From Prevotella sp. HUN102 (lineage in GTDB: Bacteria; Bacteroidota; Bacteroidia; Bacteroidales; Bacteroidaceae), in NCBI RefSeq assembly GCF_000688375.1, contig NZ_JIAF01000004.1:744001-808000 (forward strand): a stretch of DNA of 64,000 bases, given 5' to 3'. The position numbers and the translations under genes are program-made. Positions 26,037 through 36,212 of this stretch are shown here, piece by piece; within the stretch, counting starts at the first letter, position 1, and the number at the start of each line of letters is the position of its first letter. The notes beneath the pieces were generated by a model. That model did no database searches and was not told the origin of the DNA. It worked only from the letters and a program-made list of their open reading frames with translations.

Positions 26037-27584
26037 CTATCTGGTCTTCAGATATTCGAGAGCGTTGTGTGCCATCTTTTCGATGTTATCCTGATATTGG
26101 TTGTTTTTAGGGTGCGCACTTACGTCTGCTGTTCCGTCAGCATTTCTTAGTGAAAATTCGCATCCACCGTTTCCTATACAGATAATGGTTCCCTTGAAAT
26201 CTGAATTGCCCTGCTGTGCTTCCCAAACGTTGAGTTGGGAAATGTAGGCTGTCTGACTGTCCCAAGTCCCCAATGGATAGATACCGTAGGTTTGTGTCAA
26301 TGCGTTGTAGCAGTTCTCGTCCTGATTGCCAAAACCAGTAAGCGTGGCAGGGAGATTAAAATAGAGACAATTGTGGTCTTCTGTCCATCCCGGACCCTTT
26401 ACTGCAAGCAGTTTGGTACCGTTGGCTCCGTTTTCAATGTTCAGTCCACGATAAATCGGATGAGTAGAGAAATCTGCCGAGAATTTTCCGCCGGGATTGG
26501 CAGAGACGGCCATCTTCCACGTGTCGCCGTTGCTGCTCCCCAGTCCGAAGCTGAATGTGTGGTCGTTTCCTTGCAGCATCGTCTTGTCTATACGGCCGAG
26601 GTCGCCTATGAACGGAGTTGCGTGGCTCCATAGGAGCATACTTCCTCCGGCCTTATACCATTCTCTGATGAATGGAGTGGCAGCCTGAACGCTTGCAGGC
26701 ATATTCCATACGTCGTTTTCGGTAACACCTTCGAGGTCGCGCAACCAGAAGAGCACACGATATTCCTCGATGTCGGCAGCACTTGCAATGCTGCTGAACG
26801 GGACAAAGGAGCCGTTTGGATACTGTTCGTGGAACCAAAGCCACGCCGATGCTTCGTCGTCGTCGCCATTAGAAACCAATTCCGAAGGAGAATTGTAGAT
26901 GGAGAGGAAGCCGATGGCAGTCTTTCCGATATGCAGGGAAGCAGTTGTTGGGAGCGATGCTCCTTCGGCGTTCTTAGCTACGATGGTTACAGTCCAGTCC
27001 TCGTTGTAGCGCACGTCTGTGATGGTGTATTCAGTCTGAGATACCGGTAGCGTTTCGGTTATGATTCTGCCGTTTCCGTTGGTTGCCGTGAAGAGGATGG
27101 AAGTGGCATTGGCAGGTGCGTTCCAAATTACTTTTGCATCATATCCTGAAGCTTTCTCAATCTGTGAGAGCGAAAGACCGGTAACGCTGGCTGCACCCGG
27201 ACGTGTATAGCTCTTGATGACACCAGAAGAAAGGTTGGTTCCATCAGACACCTTGAACACAAATTCGTAAGCCACGCCCGTAGGTACTGATTTCTGTGTG
27301 TAGCTTGTTCCGTTTACGATTTCAGCAGCGTAGAAAGTGCCATTGCGGTAGACAGCAACCTGCATCGTTTGTCCTTCTTTCAGTGCTGGCCATGTGAGAA
27401 CATAGTCGTCGCCTTGCAACTGTCCTGAAATATTCTCTGCTTCTACGGGAGCGAGAATCATATCAGCACGGTCTATATCATTGTCCTGACAAGAGGAGAG
27501 AAACATTGTCAGCATAAGAAGCAATGCCGTTGCCACTCCTTTTGAGAACTGCACGTTCTTGATTTCATTGATGATAGTATTCAT
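26037..27584 (-). CDS. DUF4960 surface glycan-binding lipoprotein of the fructan locus
   Basis: 515 residues. A lipoprotein signal ends at SSC (Cys about 33), followed by the acidic QDNDIDRAD tether. Two fibronectin-like or Ig-like domains (about 45-130 and 135-225) precede a C-terminal ~290-residue DUF4960 domain containing DDEASAWLWFHEQYPNGSFV, RVLFWLRDLEG and LLWSHATPFIGDLGRIDKT. In the levan locus of B. theta the protein at this position (BT1761) is a surface levan-binding lipoprotein, so the same role is inferred. The gene follows susD on the same strand with a 77-nt gap, so it is part of the susCD operon. Confidence 0.82.
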   Translation of the reverse strand: MNTIINEIKNVQFSKGVATALLLMLTMFLSSCQDNDIDRADMILAPVEAENISGQLQGDDYVLTWPALKEGQTMQVAVYRNGTFYAAEIVNGTSYTQKSVPTGVAYEFVFKVSDGTNLSSGVIKSYTRPGAASVTGLSLSQIEKASGYDAKVIWNAPANATSILFTATNGNGRIITETLPVSQTEYTITDVRYNEDWTVTIVAKNAEGASLPTTASLHIGKTAIGFLSIYNSPSELVSNGDDDEASAWLWFHEQYPNGSFVPFSSIASAADIEEYRVLFWLRDLEGVTENDVWNMPASVQAATPFIREWYKAGGSMLLWSHATPFIGDLGRIDKTMLQGNDHTFSFGLGSSNGDTWKMAVSANPGGKFSADFSTHPIYRGLNIENGANGTKLLAVKGPGWTEDHNCLYFNLPATLTGFGNQDENCYNALTQTYGIYPLGTWDSQTAYISQLNVWEAQQGNSDFKGTIICIGNGGCEFSLRNADGTADVSAHPKNNQYQDNIEKMAHNALEYLKTR

Positions 27585-27661
27585 ATTATTATTGTTTTTC
27601 TGTTGGATTGTAAAAGCCCCGGATTGGATATATCCGCAACCGGGGTTCTTTACTTTTATTA

Positions 27662-29392
27662 TTAATAACCCTTGTTCTGCTTGTAGAGTCCGGGAACGTA
27701 GTACAACTGATTGTAAGGAATCGGGTAGAACTCGTTCTTTTCAGGAGTGTAGTGAGCGTCCTTGTAATACTGACCGTATTTCTGGCCGTCGTAAACGTCG
27801 TTCTGCTCCTTTTCAAAGTAAGCGTTGAGTGTTTTTGAAGCCATACCCCAACGGCGCAGGTCAAAGTAACGGCTGCCCTCCATACCCAATTCAAGACGGC
27901 GTTCCCAACGGAGACACTGGCGTGCCTGTTCCTTTGTCTGGAAGTAAGAAGCCGGATAAAGCTCAATGCTGCACTGATTGTCGGCATAGCCGATGTGCTT
28001 CGCAATAGAGTTCTTTGCACGCTGACGGATGTCGTTGATAATCGTGCGGGCTTCTTCCAGTCTGTTTGACTCTATCAATGCCTCGGCGCGCATCAGCATT
28101 ACATCCGTGTAGCGGAATACATAGTCGTTCATAGCAAATGCCTGCCAAGGAGTGTTGAATGTTTCGCCCTTTGAACGCTGTGGCACTTCCTTCATAGAGC
28201 AGTAGTAACCATAGGTGTTAGGGTTTCGGCTGTTCTCCTTTGTCAGTGTGTACTGGCTTTCATACTTGTAAGGGAATGTAGGCATACCCACGGTGTGGAA
28301 GAGTCTCGGATCCCACTTCTGGCTGTTTGCTGCGCCGTTTACAGGATAGTCAATACTGTCGTCATATCCGTTGAAATCAGGAAGGCCGTTTACGGTCTTG
28401 AAAGCATTTACGAAATCCTGTGAGGGCTTATGGAAATCCCATCCTCCCGACCAGATTCCCCATACACCGTTCAGCATATTGCTCCAGTTTGCGCGGCCGT
28501 AGACGGTGTTGTCGTCCTGATAGTCGGAATGCTGCACTGCAAAGATGCTTTCCTTTGAGTTCTTGTGCTCGGGGAGGAAAATGTCTCCGTAGTCTTCAAG
28601 ATAGCCATATTTCGAGTTCTTTACCACATCCGTGTATTCAATAACCTTTGCTATGTATTGGCTGTTGATGTGATCGTAGCCTGTTGTAGATTCGTATCCA
28701 TCGCCGTAAGCAAGGTTCAGATAGCATTTTGCAAGATAAGATGCTGCGGCAATCTTATTGGCACGGCCGCCGTCTTTCTGTTCGACAGGCAGGTTGTTGT
28801 ATGCCTCCTCAAAGTCCTTTATCACCTTTCCGAAGAGTTCCTCGTAGGTAAATTCTGTATTGGTGGTCTTTTCTGAAGTCTTATTTTTGTAAACCTCTTC
28901 GTCAATCCAAGGCACCTGACGGAACATCTGAAGCAGCTTGTAATAGAAATGTGCACGGAGGAACTTCACTTCTGCCACTCTTTGTGTGGTTCTTTCAGCA
29001 CCAAGCTCCTTCTCGCCGCTCGTTTCCAAAGCCACCAATGCCCTGTTGCAGCGGCTTACAGCCTCGTATAAGTGGAACCAAAGCTCATCGAACTCGCCCG
29101 GACGGGAAGTCAATGTAGACCAAATCTCCATTGGATGATAGCCCGTGTCCGTTGTTCCCGAACCACCTTTCAGACAGTCGTCTGATGCCATATCGCCGTA
29201 AGGCCATAGGTTGAAAGGATATGAATACCAATCGTTGCCCAACATTGCGTAGGCCGAATGAACCATTTCTTCTGGACTCTCGTTGGCTTTCTTTTCATCA
29301 ACGACACCTTGTGGGTCTACATCAATGAAATCGCTGCACGATGTGGTCATCAGACCAAAAGTCGCGGCAAAAATAATATATTTAAGTTTCAT
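27662..29392 (-). CDS. SusD/RagB-family nutrient-binding lipoprotein
   Basis: 576 residues. The signal peptide ends in a lipobox with Cys 19 (MTTSC), then SDFIDVDPQG, the usual SusD N-terminus. Helical TPR-like repeats contain RVAEVKFLRAHFYYKLLQMF and AASYLAKCYLNLA. The C-terminal part carries YRYTDVMLMRAEALIE and RRWGMASK-type RagB/SusD motifs (RWERRLELGMEGSRYFDLRR). It sits on the cell surface as the lid of the SusC barrel and binds the fructan. 32 nt separate it from susC, so they are one transcription unit. Confidence 0.95.
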   Translation of the reverse strand: MKLKYIIFAATFGLMTTSCSDFIDVDPQGVVDEKKANESPEEMVHSAYAMLGNDWYSYPFNLWPYGDMASDDCLKGGSGTTDTGYHPMEIWSTLTSRPGEFDELWFHLYEAVSRCNRALVALETSGEKELGAERTTQRVAEVKFLRAHFYYKLLQMFRQVPWIDEEVYKNKTSEKTTNTEFTYEELFGKVIKDFEEAYNNLPVEQKDGGRANKIAAASYLAKCYLNLAYGDGYESTTGYDHINSQYIAKVIEYTDVVKNSKYGYLEDYGDIFLPEHKNSKESIFAVQHSDYQDDNTVYGRANWSNMLNGVWGIWSGGWDFHKPSQDFVNAFKTVNGLPDFNGYDDSIDYPVNGAANSQKWDPRLFHTVGMPTFPYKYESQYTLTKENSRNPNTYGYYCSMKEVPQRSKGETFNTPWQAFAMNDYVFRYTDVMLMRAEALIESNRLEEARTIINDIRQRAKNSIAKHIGYADNQCSIELYPASYFQTKEQARQCLRWERRLELGMEGSRYFDLRRWGMASKTLNAYFEKEQNDVYDGQKYGQYYKDAHYTPEKNEFYPIPYNQLYYVPGLYKQNKGY

Positions 29393-29424
29393 TGTTTTAA
29401 TCTTTTATTTGTTAGTGTCTTGTG

Positions 29425-32400
29425 TTAGAATCCTACCTGCAAGCCGAATGACAGAGAAGTTGAATGTGGATATGCCCAACTTCCGTTCTCTGGGTCAGCA
29501 ACGGTAAATCCATTGCTCTTGAGGGTAAAGAGATTGTTGGCTGAAAGATAAAGACGCGCCGATGTCATATGGAGCTTGTCCATAAGCTGTGGTGCGAAGT
29601 TGTAGCCCACCTGAAGGCTGCGCATCTTCATCCAACTGCCGTGTTCAACAAAGTAAGTAGAGGCACGGCCTTCATCGCCTGTGTTGTTTGTTGTAAGTGC
29701 AGGGATGGTGGAAGACGTATTGTTCGTTGTCCACGCTCCGAGCATACGGCTGCCCTTGTTTGAACCCGGGTCTGTGATGCTGAAGAAGTCGGTCTGGAAC
29801 TTCTGGTTGTTGTAAACGTCCACGCCGCTCACACCTTGGAAGAACATAGCCAAATCGAAGTTCTTGTATGTAAACTCAAAGTTCAAGCCCCAGTTGAAGT
29901 TTGGAACCGGATTGTAAATCCAATCCTGATCGGCTTCGGTAATTCTTCCGTTACCGTCGAGGTCGACATACTTCAGACCGCCCACACGTGCATTTTCCTG
30001 ACCGGAAGCCAATACTTCCTCGCGGTTCTGATACAATCCATCAACTACATAACCGACCACTGAGCCGTAAGGCTTTTCTGCTTCCACAAGGTTCTGACGT
30101 GTTGTGTGAGCGTATGAACCGGTAGTTGTTGAAGGCAGGTAGGTTACCTTGTTGCGGTAGAAGTCGAGATTACCACTGATGTTGTAGCCCAAGCCGTATG
30201 CGGTAGTATGGCGATAGCCAGCTTGGAACTCCATACCCACGTTTTTCAGCGACGGACCATTGCTCCACATATTGCCACCTTCGCCGGTTGCACCGAGGAA
30301 AGCAGGCAGGATAAGCATATCCTTAACTTCCTTTATGTAGGCATCAATGCTACCGTAGAAACTGTTGTGGAACATATTGAAGTCCACGCCGGCATTCCAC
30401 TGGTAGGTAGTTTCCCACTTCAGATTCTTGTTCTCTGTCTGAGTGGCACGGAAACCTGATGGGAAGATACCTGAACCTGCAAGATACAAGTCGTATGCAG
30501 TAGATGATTCGCGGGCATCGCCGTAGTCGGCAACATAAAGGCCGTAGCGGGCTGTGTTTGAGATAGCCTGATTACCCGTAGCACCCCAAGACAGACGAAG
30601 TTTCAATTCATCGAGCCAGTCGGCTTTGATGTGCTTTGACAAACGATAACCGAGCGTGAAAGCAGGGAATGTGGCATATCTGTTGTTTTCACCGAAGCGG
30701 GAACTGCCGTCGTGTCGGATAGTGAAACTTGCGAGCAGCAAGTCTTTCCAGTTGTAGTCAATCTTACCGAAGAAAGAAACAAGATTGTAGCCTGAACCGA
30801 TACCGGTTGCGCGCTGCGTGCCTGTTGAGGCATCAGGCCACATATATTCATAATTCTCAAGTGCGAAAGTTTCAGCGTATGCACCCATATCCTCACGGTT
30901 CTGATGATAGAGTTCCATACCTCCGAGAACAGAGAACGTATGCTGATTCCACAGTGTGAAGTTATAGTTGGCAGTATTGCTCCAAGTCCACTTCAAGTCA
31001 TCGGCCGCACTGAGCGTTGTGTTGGCAGTACCGTTCTTCACAACATCCGATTTGAAAGTGTGGATAACGTGATGTATGAAGCTGTGGTCGAAGTCGATAC
31101 CGAAGTTGGAACGAATCAGCAAGTTGTCGATAGGTTTGATGTCGATGTAGGCATTACCGAACACACGCCAGATTTTCTGACGGTTGTCGCGGTTCATATA
31201 AAGTTCGCGCAATGGGTTCTGACGGTCGCTCATACCACCGACAGGACCGCCGAATGTTGTGCCGTCTTCTTCGTAGAGAGGAACGGTAGGCGACATCTTC
31301 AAGGCATTCTCCATTGGGAAGAGGTTCACCTGATCCGTGTATGTGATGGTGGAATTCTCGCCGATGGTAACATGCTTGTTGAGATTGTAAGAGGTGTTGA
31401 TACGTGCGGAGAAGTTCTCGAAATCGGTGTATTTCAAGACACCGTTAGACTTCTTGTAGCCCAAAGAGAACAGAGCCGTGAACTTGTCTGTGGCGTTTGA
31501 GAGCGAGAGGTCGTAAGCCTGAGAGAAGCCGGTACGGGAAATGGCATCGAGCCAGTCGGTATCGGAAAGTTTCATAGTCTTCCTTGAGTTGATGTAGCCG
31601 TCGTATGCGCCATTCACGGTATAGCTGTTGTACTTGCCGGCAGCCGGATCCCATACGCTGATACCGAAACCTTCGGCAGCATTGAGGTCAAGACCATAGT
31701 TGCGTGAGTAGACAACCGGGTCGAATCCGTCGTTCAGTGCAGCCTGCGCCATTGCTGTTGCATATTCCTTTGAATTGCTGAGCTTCATCATTGACTGTGA
31801 GTTGTAGAACTGTGCAGTGAGGTTTGAGGAGAAGTTGATCTTTACCTTGTCGCCCTTCTTTCCCTTTCGTGTCGTGATGATGATGACACCGTTGGCAGCA
31901 CGGCTACCGTAGATAGAAGCCGAAGCCGCATCCTTGAGCACCTGCATACTCTCAATGTCGTTCATATTGAGCGAGTTGAGACTTGCAGTAGTTGGTACAC
32001 CGTCGATAACGTACAATGGATCCTGTGAAGAATTGAACGAACCGATACCACGGATGCGCACAGTACCTGTGCCAGATGGAGAACCGTCGGTGGAGATAGT
32101 CATACCGGGAACCTTACCCTGCAACGTACGCATAGGGTCAGGGTCGGAACTTGACTTGAGGTCTTTGGTCTGCACTACTGCCACAGAGCCGGTAAGGTCG
32201 GCCTTGCGCTGTGTCTGATAACCCGTAACCACTACTTCAGTCAGTTCGCTTGCATTTTCCTTGAGCACGATGCTCATATTGGCATTGGCTGGCATTTCTA
32301 TCGTTTCGTAGCCGATGTAAGAGATGATGATGATTGAACCTTTTGCAGCAGAAAGCGCAAAATTACCGTCTATGTCTGTAACAACACCGTTGGAAGTGCC

Positions 32401-32541
32401 TTTCACCAATACGGTGGCACCAATCATCGGTTCGCCTGTTGCATCCTTAACGGTTCCAGTAACATTAATATCTTGCGCACTGACAATGGCGCAAAACATT
32501 AAGAGCATAGTGCTCAATAGAATTTTCTTTAGGTTTTCCAT
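29425..32541 (-). CDS. SusC/RagA-family TonB-linked outer-membrane transporter
   Basis: 1038 residues from ATG 32541, chosen because MENLKKILLSTMLLMFCAIV is a proper signal peptide; the frame extends upstream without support. A carboxypeptidase-like domain (about 25-105, VTGTVKDATGEPMIGATVLV) is followed by the TonB-box region ELTEVVVTGYQTQ and a plug with the SusC signature DPLYVIDGVPT and SIYGSRAANGVIIITT. A barrel of about 22 strands ends in SLSFGLQVGF. It imports the bound fructo-oligosaccharides into the periplasm using TonB energy. First gene of the susCD-DUF4960 operon. The promoter region has a TTTCTTTG -7 box (32592-32585, minus) and the shared 11-mer at 32641. Confidence 0.96.
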   Translation of the reverse strand: MENLKKILLSTMLLMFCAIVSAQDINVTGTVKDATGEPMIGATVLVKGTSNGVVTDIDGNFALSAAKGSIIIISYIGYETIEMPANANMSIVLKENASELTEVVVTGYQTQRKADLTGSVAVVQTKDLKSSSDPDPMRTLQGKVPGMTISTDGSPSGTGTVRIRGIGSFNSSQDPLYVIDGVPTTASLNSLNMNDIESMQVLKDAASASIYGSRAANGVIIITTRKGKKGDKVKINFSSNLTAQFYNSQSMMKLSNSKEYATAMAQAALNDGFDPVVYSRNYGLDLNAAEGFGISVWDPAAGKYNSYTVNGAYDGYINSRKTMKLSDTDWLDAISRTGFSQAYDLSLSNATDKFTALFSLGYKKSNGVLKYTDFENFSARINTSYNLNKHVTIGENSTITYTDQVNLFPMENALKMSPTVPLYEEDGTTFGGPVGGMSDRQNPLRELYMNRDNRQKIWRVFGNAYIDIKPIDNLLIRSNFGIDFDHSFIHHVIHTFKSDVVKNGTANTTLSAADDLKWTWSNTANYNFTLWNQHTFSVLGGMELYHQNREDMGAYAETFALENYEYMWPDASTGTQRATGIGSGYNLVSFFGKIDYNWKDLLLASFTIRHDGSSRFGENNRYATFPAFTLGYRLSKHIKADWLDELKLRLSWGATGNQAISNTARYGLYVADYGDARESSTAYDLYLAGSGIFPSGFRATQTENKNLKWETTYQWNAGVDFNMFHNSFYGSIDAYIKEVKDMLILPAFLGATGEGGNMWSNGPSLKNVGMEFQAGYRHTTAYGLGYNISGNLDFYRNKVTYLPSTTTGSYAHTTRQNLVEAEKPYGSVVGYVVDGLYQNREEVLASGQENARVGGLKYVDLDGNGRITEADQDWIYNPVPNFNWGLNFEFTYKNFDLAMFFQGVSGVDVYNNQKFQTDFFSITDPGSNKGSRMLGAWTTNNTSSTIPALTTNNTGDEGRASTYFVEHGSWMKMRSLQVGYNFAPQLMDKLHMTSARLYLSANNLFTLKSNGFTVADPENGSWAYPHSTSLSFGLQVGF

Positions 32542-32584
32542 TCGAAACTTTTTTGGATTAGTTAGATGATTTAAATTTCTGCTG

Positions 32585-32668
32585 CAAAGAAAACAAAAGT
32601 CCGATGGAATGGGCATAAAATTTAAATCGCAATGTATAAATTTTGTTGCAATGAAACAAAAATGCAAT
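32585..32668 (-). promoter_or_regulatory. susC promoter with candidate regulator site
   Basis: The weak -7 box TTTCTTTG on the minus strand (32592-32585) lacks a -33 box. TTTTGTTGCAA at 32641-32651 (plus) starts 49 nt from the box, the same distance as in the GH32 promoter. A second TGCAA is at 32663. Confidence 0.6.
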
Positions 32669-32734
32669 ACACGGATTTTGTTTTGCGAGCGTGGGTTGCC
32701 CTGCATTTTCAGCTTACAGATAATTCAGTGGATA

Positions 32735-32853
32735 ATTGCTTGAAAATCAGATGATAAAAAAGCCGTTTCCAAACGTGCGAAGAATGCAATCCATTCTTCG
32801 CAAGAATACAATGCAATCTTGCGAAGATTGCACGCTATTCTTCGGTTACTTGG
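32735..32853. repeat. Composite GCGAAGAATG repeat element, copy 4
   Basis: GTGCGAAGAATGC, CCATTCTTCGCAAG, CAATCTTGCGAAGATTGC and TATTCTTCGG alternate. On the left lies the flank, CTGATTTTCAAGCAATTATC on the minus strand. It occupies the gap between the regulator stop and the susC control region. Confidence 0.75.
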
Positions 32854-33062
32854 AAATTGCCTGAAATTGGATTGGAATGAGTGGAAGAATGGAGAGAAGA
32901 AAAGAGTGTTTGAATGGTTTCGGAAAAGATTGAAAAATGGGTGGGCAAACAAGGTTATATGTGGATAACTGGATTCTTGGCTGTTCAGAAAATCACGGAG
33001 AGGAGGTGTGCTTAATGGCACTCCCTCCTTCTTTGCTCGTCCCTTTGTTTCCTTGTTTTCTC

Positions 33063-35726
33063 CTACTGCCTTGGATTCTTTTCATTCGGGGTTCGCCCGA
33101 AGTGCTCACGGTAGCACTTTGTGAAATAGGATGGGGAAGAGAATCCAACTTCATAGGCTATCTCGGAAATGGATTTGTCGGTGGTTTCCAGCAGTCGGTC
33201 GGCGCGTTTCAGACGTGCCTCACGGATGATATCAACAGGCGATGTGCCCGTCAGGGATTTTATCTTTCGGTAGAGCTGGGCACGGCTGATGCCCATATCC
33301 GCACTGATACGGTCTACGTTCAGGTCGGAATTGCCGAGATTGTCCTGTATCACTTTACGGAACTTGTCTACAAACTGGCTCTCGGCACTCTTCGGCGCAG
33401 TGGTTTCTTCCTGTTGTGAAGCGTCGCTGCCGAAGGCAATCTTCATCAGTTTTCGGTTGTCGAGCAGATTCTTTACGCGGGCTTTCAGTACATCGCCGTT
33501 GAAAGGCTTCGTAAGGTAGGCATCGGCACCGAACTCATAGCCTGCCGCGCGATGCTCTTCGAGTGTCTTGGCAGTAAGAAGAATTACGGGAATGTGGCTC
33601 GTGAGCGCATCGTTCTTTACGCGTTGGCAAAATTCCAGACCATCCATTACGGGCATCATCACGTCGCAGACAATGATGTCGGGTACTTCGCGGATGGCTT
33701 TTTTCAGTCCCTCGTTGCCGTCGGCAGCCTGAAGAATGTTGTATTTGTCGCCAAGCAGCGTCATCACGTAGGCACGTATGTCGGCATTGTCGTCGATAAC
33801 GAGCAGCGACGGCTTCTCGCCCTTGTCCGTAGTGGTGATTTTGTCCGTCATTATCTCTGTCGAGATGTTCGTGGCTGCATTGTCTTCTATGGCTTTCTCG
33901 TTCAGGGTGTAGGCCTCTTGCACATCCACTATATTGTCGCCGGCAACGGTCTGGGGCAGCGTGATGATGAAGTTGGCACCCTTTCCTTCCTCACTTTCCA
34001 CACGGGCCTTACCCCCTTGCAGTTCGGAAAATGCCTTCACGATGGCCAGTCCGATGCCGGTACCGCCCTTGCTGCCTCCCTTTACCTGATAGAATCTGTC
34101 GAATATGTGCTGGGTTTCATTGCGCGGGATGCCCTTTCCGGTATCGGCAACGCTGATTTCCACCTTGTCGCCGACTTTTTTGGCGGCAAATACTATCCGT
34201 CCGCCTTCGTTGGTGTATTTCAGCGCATTGCTGAGCAGGTTGTAGCAAATGCGTTCCACCTTATATATGTCGGCTCTCACGCTGATGTTTTCGGGTGCGT
34301 TCAGTTCTATTTTGATTTTCTTTCTTTCTGCTGAGGCTTCAAACACGTTGAGCCATTGCTGCATATATCCTGTAAGTTCGAAATCGCTGAGCGTGAGTTT
34401 CATCTTCTTGTCCTGCATCTTTCGGAAGTCAAGAATCTCATTCACGAGTCGGGTGAGCACGTTTACGTTTCTGCTCACAATCTGAAGCATATTGCGTTGC
34501 TGCTTGTTCAGGTTGTCATCTCGGATGATATTGTCGATTGGGTCGGCAATCAGCGTGAGCGGCGTGCGGAGTTCGTGGCTGATATTCGTGAAGAATTGCA
34601 GCTTGGCGTTGGTGGCTTCCTCTTCCATCTGCCGTTTCATAACGATAGTACGGTAGATGTAGACAACGATTCCGATGAGCAGAAAGGTAATGATGCCCGA
34701 GAGAACGAGATAGACTTTCTGATGGTTGTACTGTGCCAGATAGTTGTCTACCTTGCCGTGGAGGCTGGCAAGGCGTCCGCGTTCCTTGTTCAGTTCCTCG
34801 TTTTGCAGCAGAAGTACGGGGGCGTTATTCTTCGTTACGAGTGCTCCCTTGAGATAATTGTCGCGCTCAAAAGGCTTATTTTCGAGAATGTTGGCAGCCA
34901 GTTGCATAACGAGGTCGCCACGGGTAGGGTAGATGTATGAGGCGGCGAGATGCCCGTCCCTTACATTTTCCAGTCCGCCGCCGGGAACAGGAAGTGCATC
35001 GATGCCCACGTATTGAATGTTTCTGATGCCTCTTTTCTCGGCAGCCTGCAATGCACCTATGGCCATTCTGTCGTTCTGTGCAAATATGAGGTCGATGTCG
35101 GGAGTCTTGTTGAGAATGCTGTCCATCATCACTTGCCCGCGCTCTTTTAGCCAGTCAGCCGATTTGCGGTTTACGATACTGATGCCCGGATGCTTGCTGA
35201 TGGCATCCATAAATCCTTTATGGCGTTCGATGGCCGGCGAAGAACCCTCCAGTCCGGCAATTTCGGCAATTTGTCCGTTTCCGTTCAGTTGTTGAACAAC
35301 AAACTCTCCTATTGCTCTTCCGGCCTCAAAATTGTCGGCACCGATGAAAGCCGTGTATTTTTCCGAGTCGGTTTTCCGGTCGAACAGGATTACAGGAATG
35401 CCTTTGTCGTAGGCTTCGTCGATGGCCGACGATACGGTATGAACCTGATTGGGCGATACAATGAGCAGATCCACGCCTTCGTCTACGAACTTCTTGATCT
35501 GTTCTTTCTGCAATTTGTCGTTATCGTTGGCCGATGCAAATTTCAGGTCTATGTTTTCATACTGGTAAGTGCCCATCACAAGCTCGTCGTTGAGCTTGTC
35601 GCGCCAGATATCCTCGGAGCATTGCGATACGCCGACAGTAAACCGGCGTTCATTCTTTCCGCAGCTGCACAATAAAAGAATGAGTGCTATATATAATAGG
35701 TGTAGTCGTCCAACTTTCATTTTCAT
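33063..35726 (-). CDS. Hybrid two-component sensor-regulator with periplasmic sugar-binding domain (BT1754-like)
   Basis: 887 residues. A signal or anchor segment (1-22, with CSC at 20-22) is followed by a LacI/RbsB-type periplasmic binding domain (28-310; LFDRKTD, IGADNFEAGRAIGEF, AQNDRMAIGALQAA). A membrane helix lies at 338-358. HisKA has His 384 in NISHELRTPL, then the HATPase (NLLSNALKYT, DTGKGIP, GGTGIGLAIVK). The receiver domain (640-755) has Asp 688 in CDVMMPVMDG, and an AraC-type DNA-binding domain covers 785-880. In B. theta BT1754 this layout senses fructose and activates the levan locus; the same role is expected here. Start ATG 35726 or 35720. It is transcribed separately from susC, 521 nt away. 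Confidence 0.94.
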   Translation of the reverse strand: MKMKVGRLHLLYIALILLLCSCGKNERRFTVGVSQCSEDIWRDKLNDELVMGTYQYENIDLKFASANDNDKLQKEQIKKFVDEGVDLLIVSPNQVHTVSSAIDEAYDKGIPVILFDRKTDSEKYTAFIGADNFEAGRAIGEFVVQQLNGNGQIAEIAGLEGSSPAIERHKGFMDAISKHPGISIVNRKSADWLKERGQVMMDSILNKTPDIDLIFAQNDRMAIGALQAAEKRGIRNIQYVGIDALPVPGGGLENVRDGHLAASYIYPTRGDLVMQLAANILENKPFERDNYLKGALVTKNNAPVLLLQNEELNKERGRLASLHGKVDNYLAQYNHQKVYLVLSGIITFLLIGIVVYIYRTIVMKRQMEEEATNAKLQFFTNISHELRTPLTLIADPIDNIIRDDNLNKQQRNMLQIVSRNVNVLTRLVNEILDFRKMQDKKMKLTLSDFELTGYMQQWLNVFEASAERKKIKIELNAPENISVRADIYKVERICYNLLSNALKYTNEGGRIVFAAKKVGDKVEISVADTGKGIPRNETQHIFDRFYQVKGGSKGGTGIGLAIVKAFSELQGGKARVESEEGKGANFIITLPQTVAGDNIVDVQEAYTLNEKAIEDNAATNISTEIMTDKITTTDKGEKPSLLVIDDNADIRAYVMTLLGDKYNILQAADGNEGLKKAIREVPDIIVCDVMMPVMDGLEFCQRVKNDALTSHIPVILLTAKTLEEHRAAGYEFGADAYLTKPFNGDVLKARVKNLLDNRKLMKIAFGSDASQQEETTAPKSAESQFVDKFRKVIQDNLGNSDLNVDRISADMGISRAQLYRKIKSLTGTSPVDIIREARLKRADRLLETTDKSISEIAYEVGFSSPSYFTKCYREHFGRTPNEKNPRQ

Positions 35727-36211
35727 TTTGTTGGGTATGTAAAAAGATTCAGTTTAAATTCTGCTTAATTGCAAACTTACATATTTTTTGCGACTTATAA
35801 AACTTTTGTTACGACTTTTTGCTGCAAAATAGGGTAAAATAGAAGAAAAAAGTGCAGTTTTTAAAGTTTTTGCGTTTTCGTTAAGATGACGATAAAAGCA
35901 GCAGAATACCCTTTGAAGAGATTTGCAGAATCCCTCTTGATACCAAATTACTGGTATTTGTTCCGTCAGCATCGTCTCGGTATATTTGCTTGATTTCGCC
36001 ATTCTTCCGTTTTCATCCGGAATTTCTTAGAAGAAAACATGCAGAAAAATCAGTTGTTTTTATAATTTAATTTATTTTGATATAATAAATAGGATAAATT
36101 ATATATGTGTTGTTTTTAAATAAATCTCTAAATATATTCTCAGATACAGGGAATTGCAGATAGTTCTTTAATAATGGATGTGGTTAAAAGGAGTTAAAAC
36201 AATTAGGGATT
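35727..36211. other. AT-rich intergenic region between regulator and locus B
   Basis: No gene recognised. A small hairpin ATACCA-AATTAC-TGGTAT is at 35940-35957. The stretch from 36040 to 36130 is very AT-rich. The last part before 36371 carries the locus B promoter described separately. Confidence 0.5.
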
Positions 36212-36212
36212 C

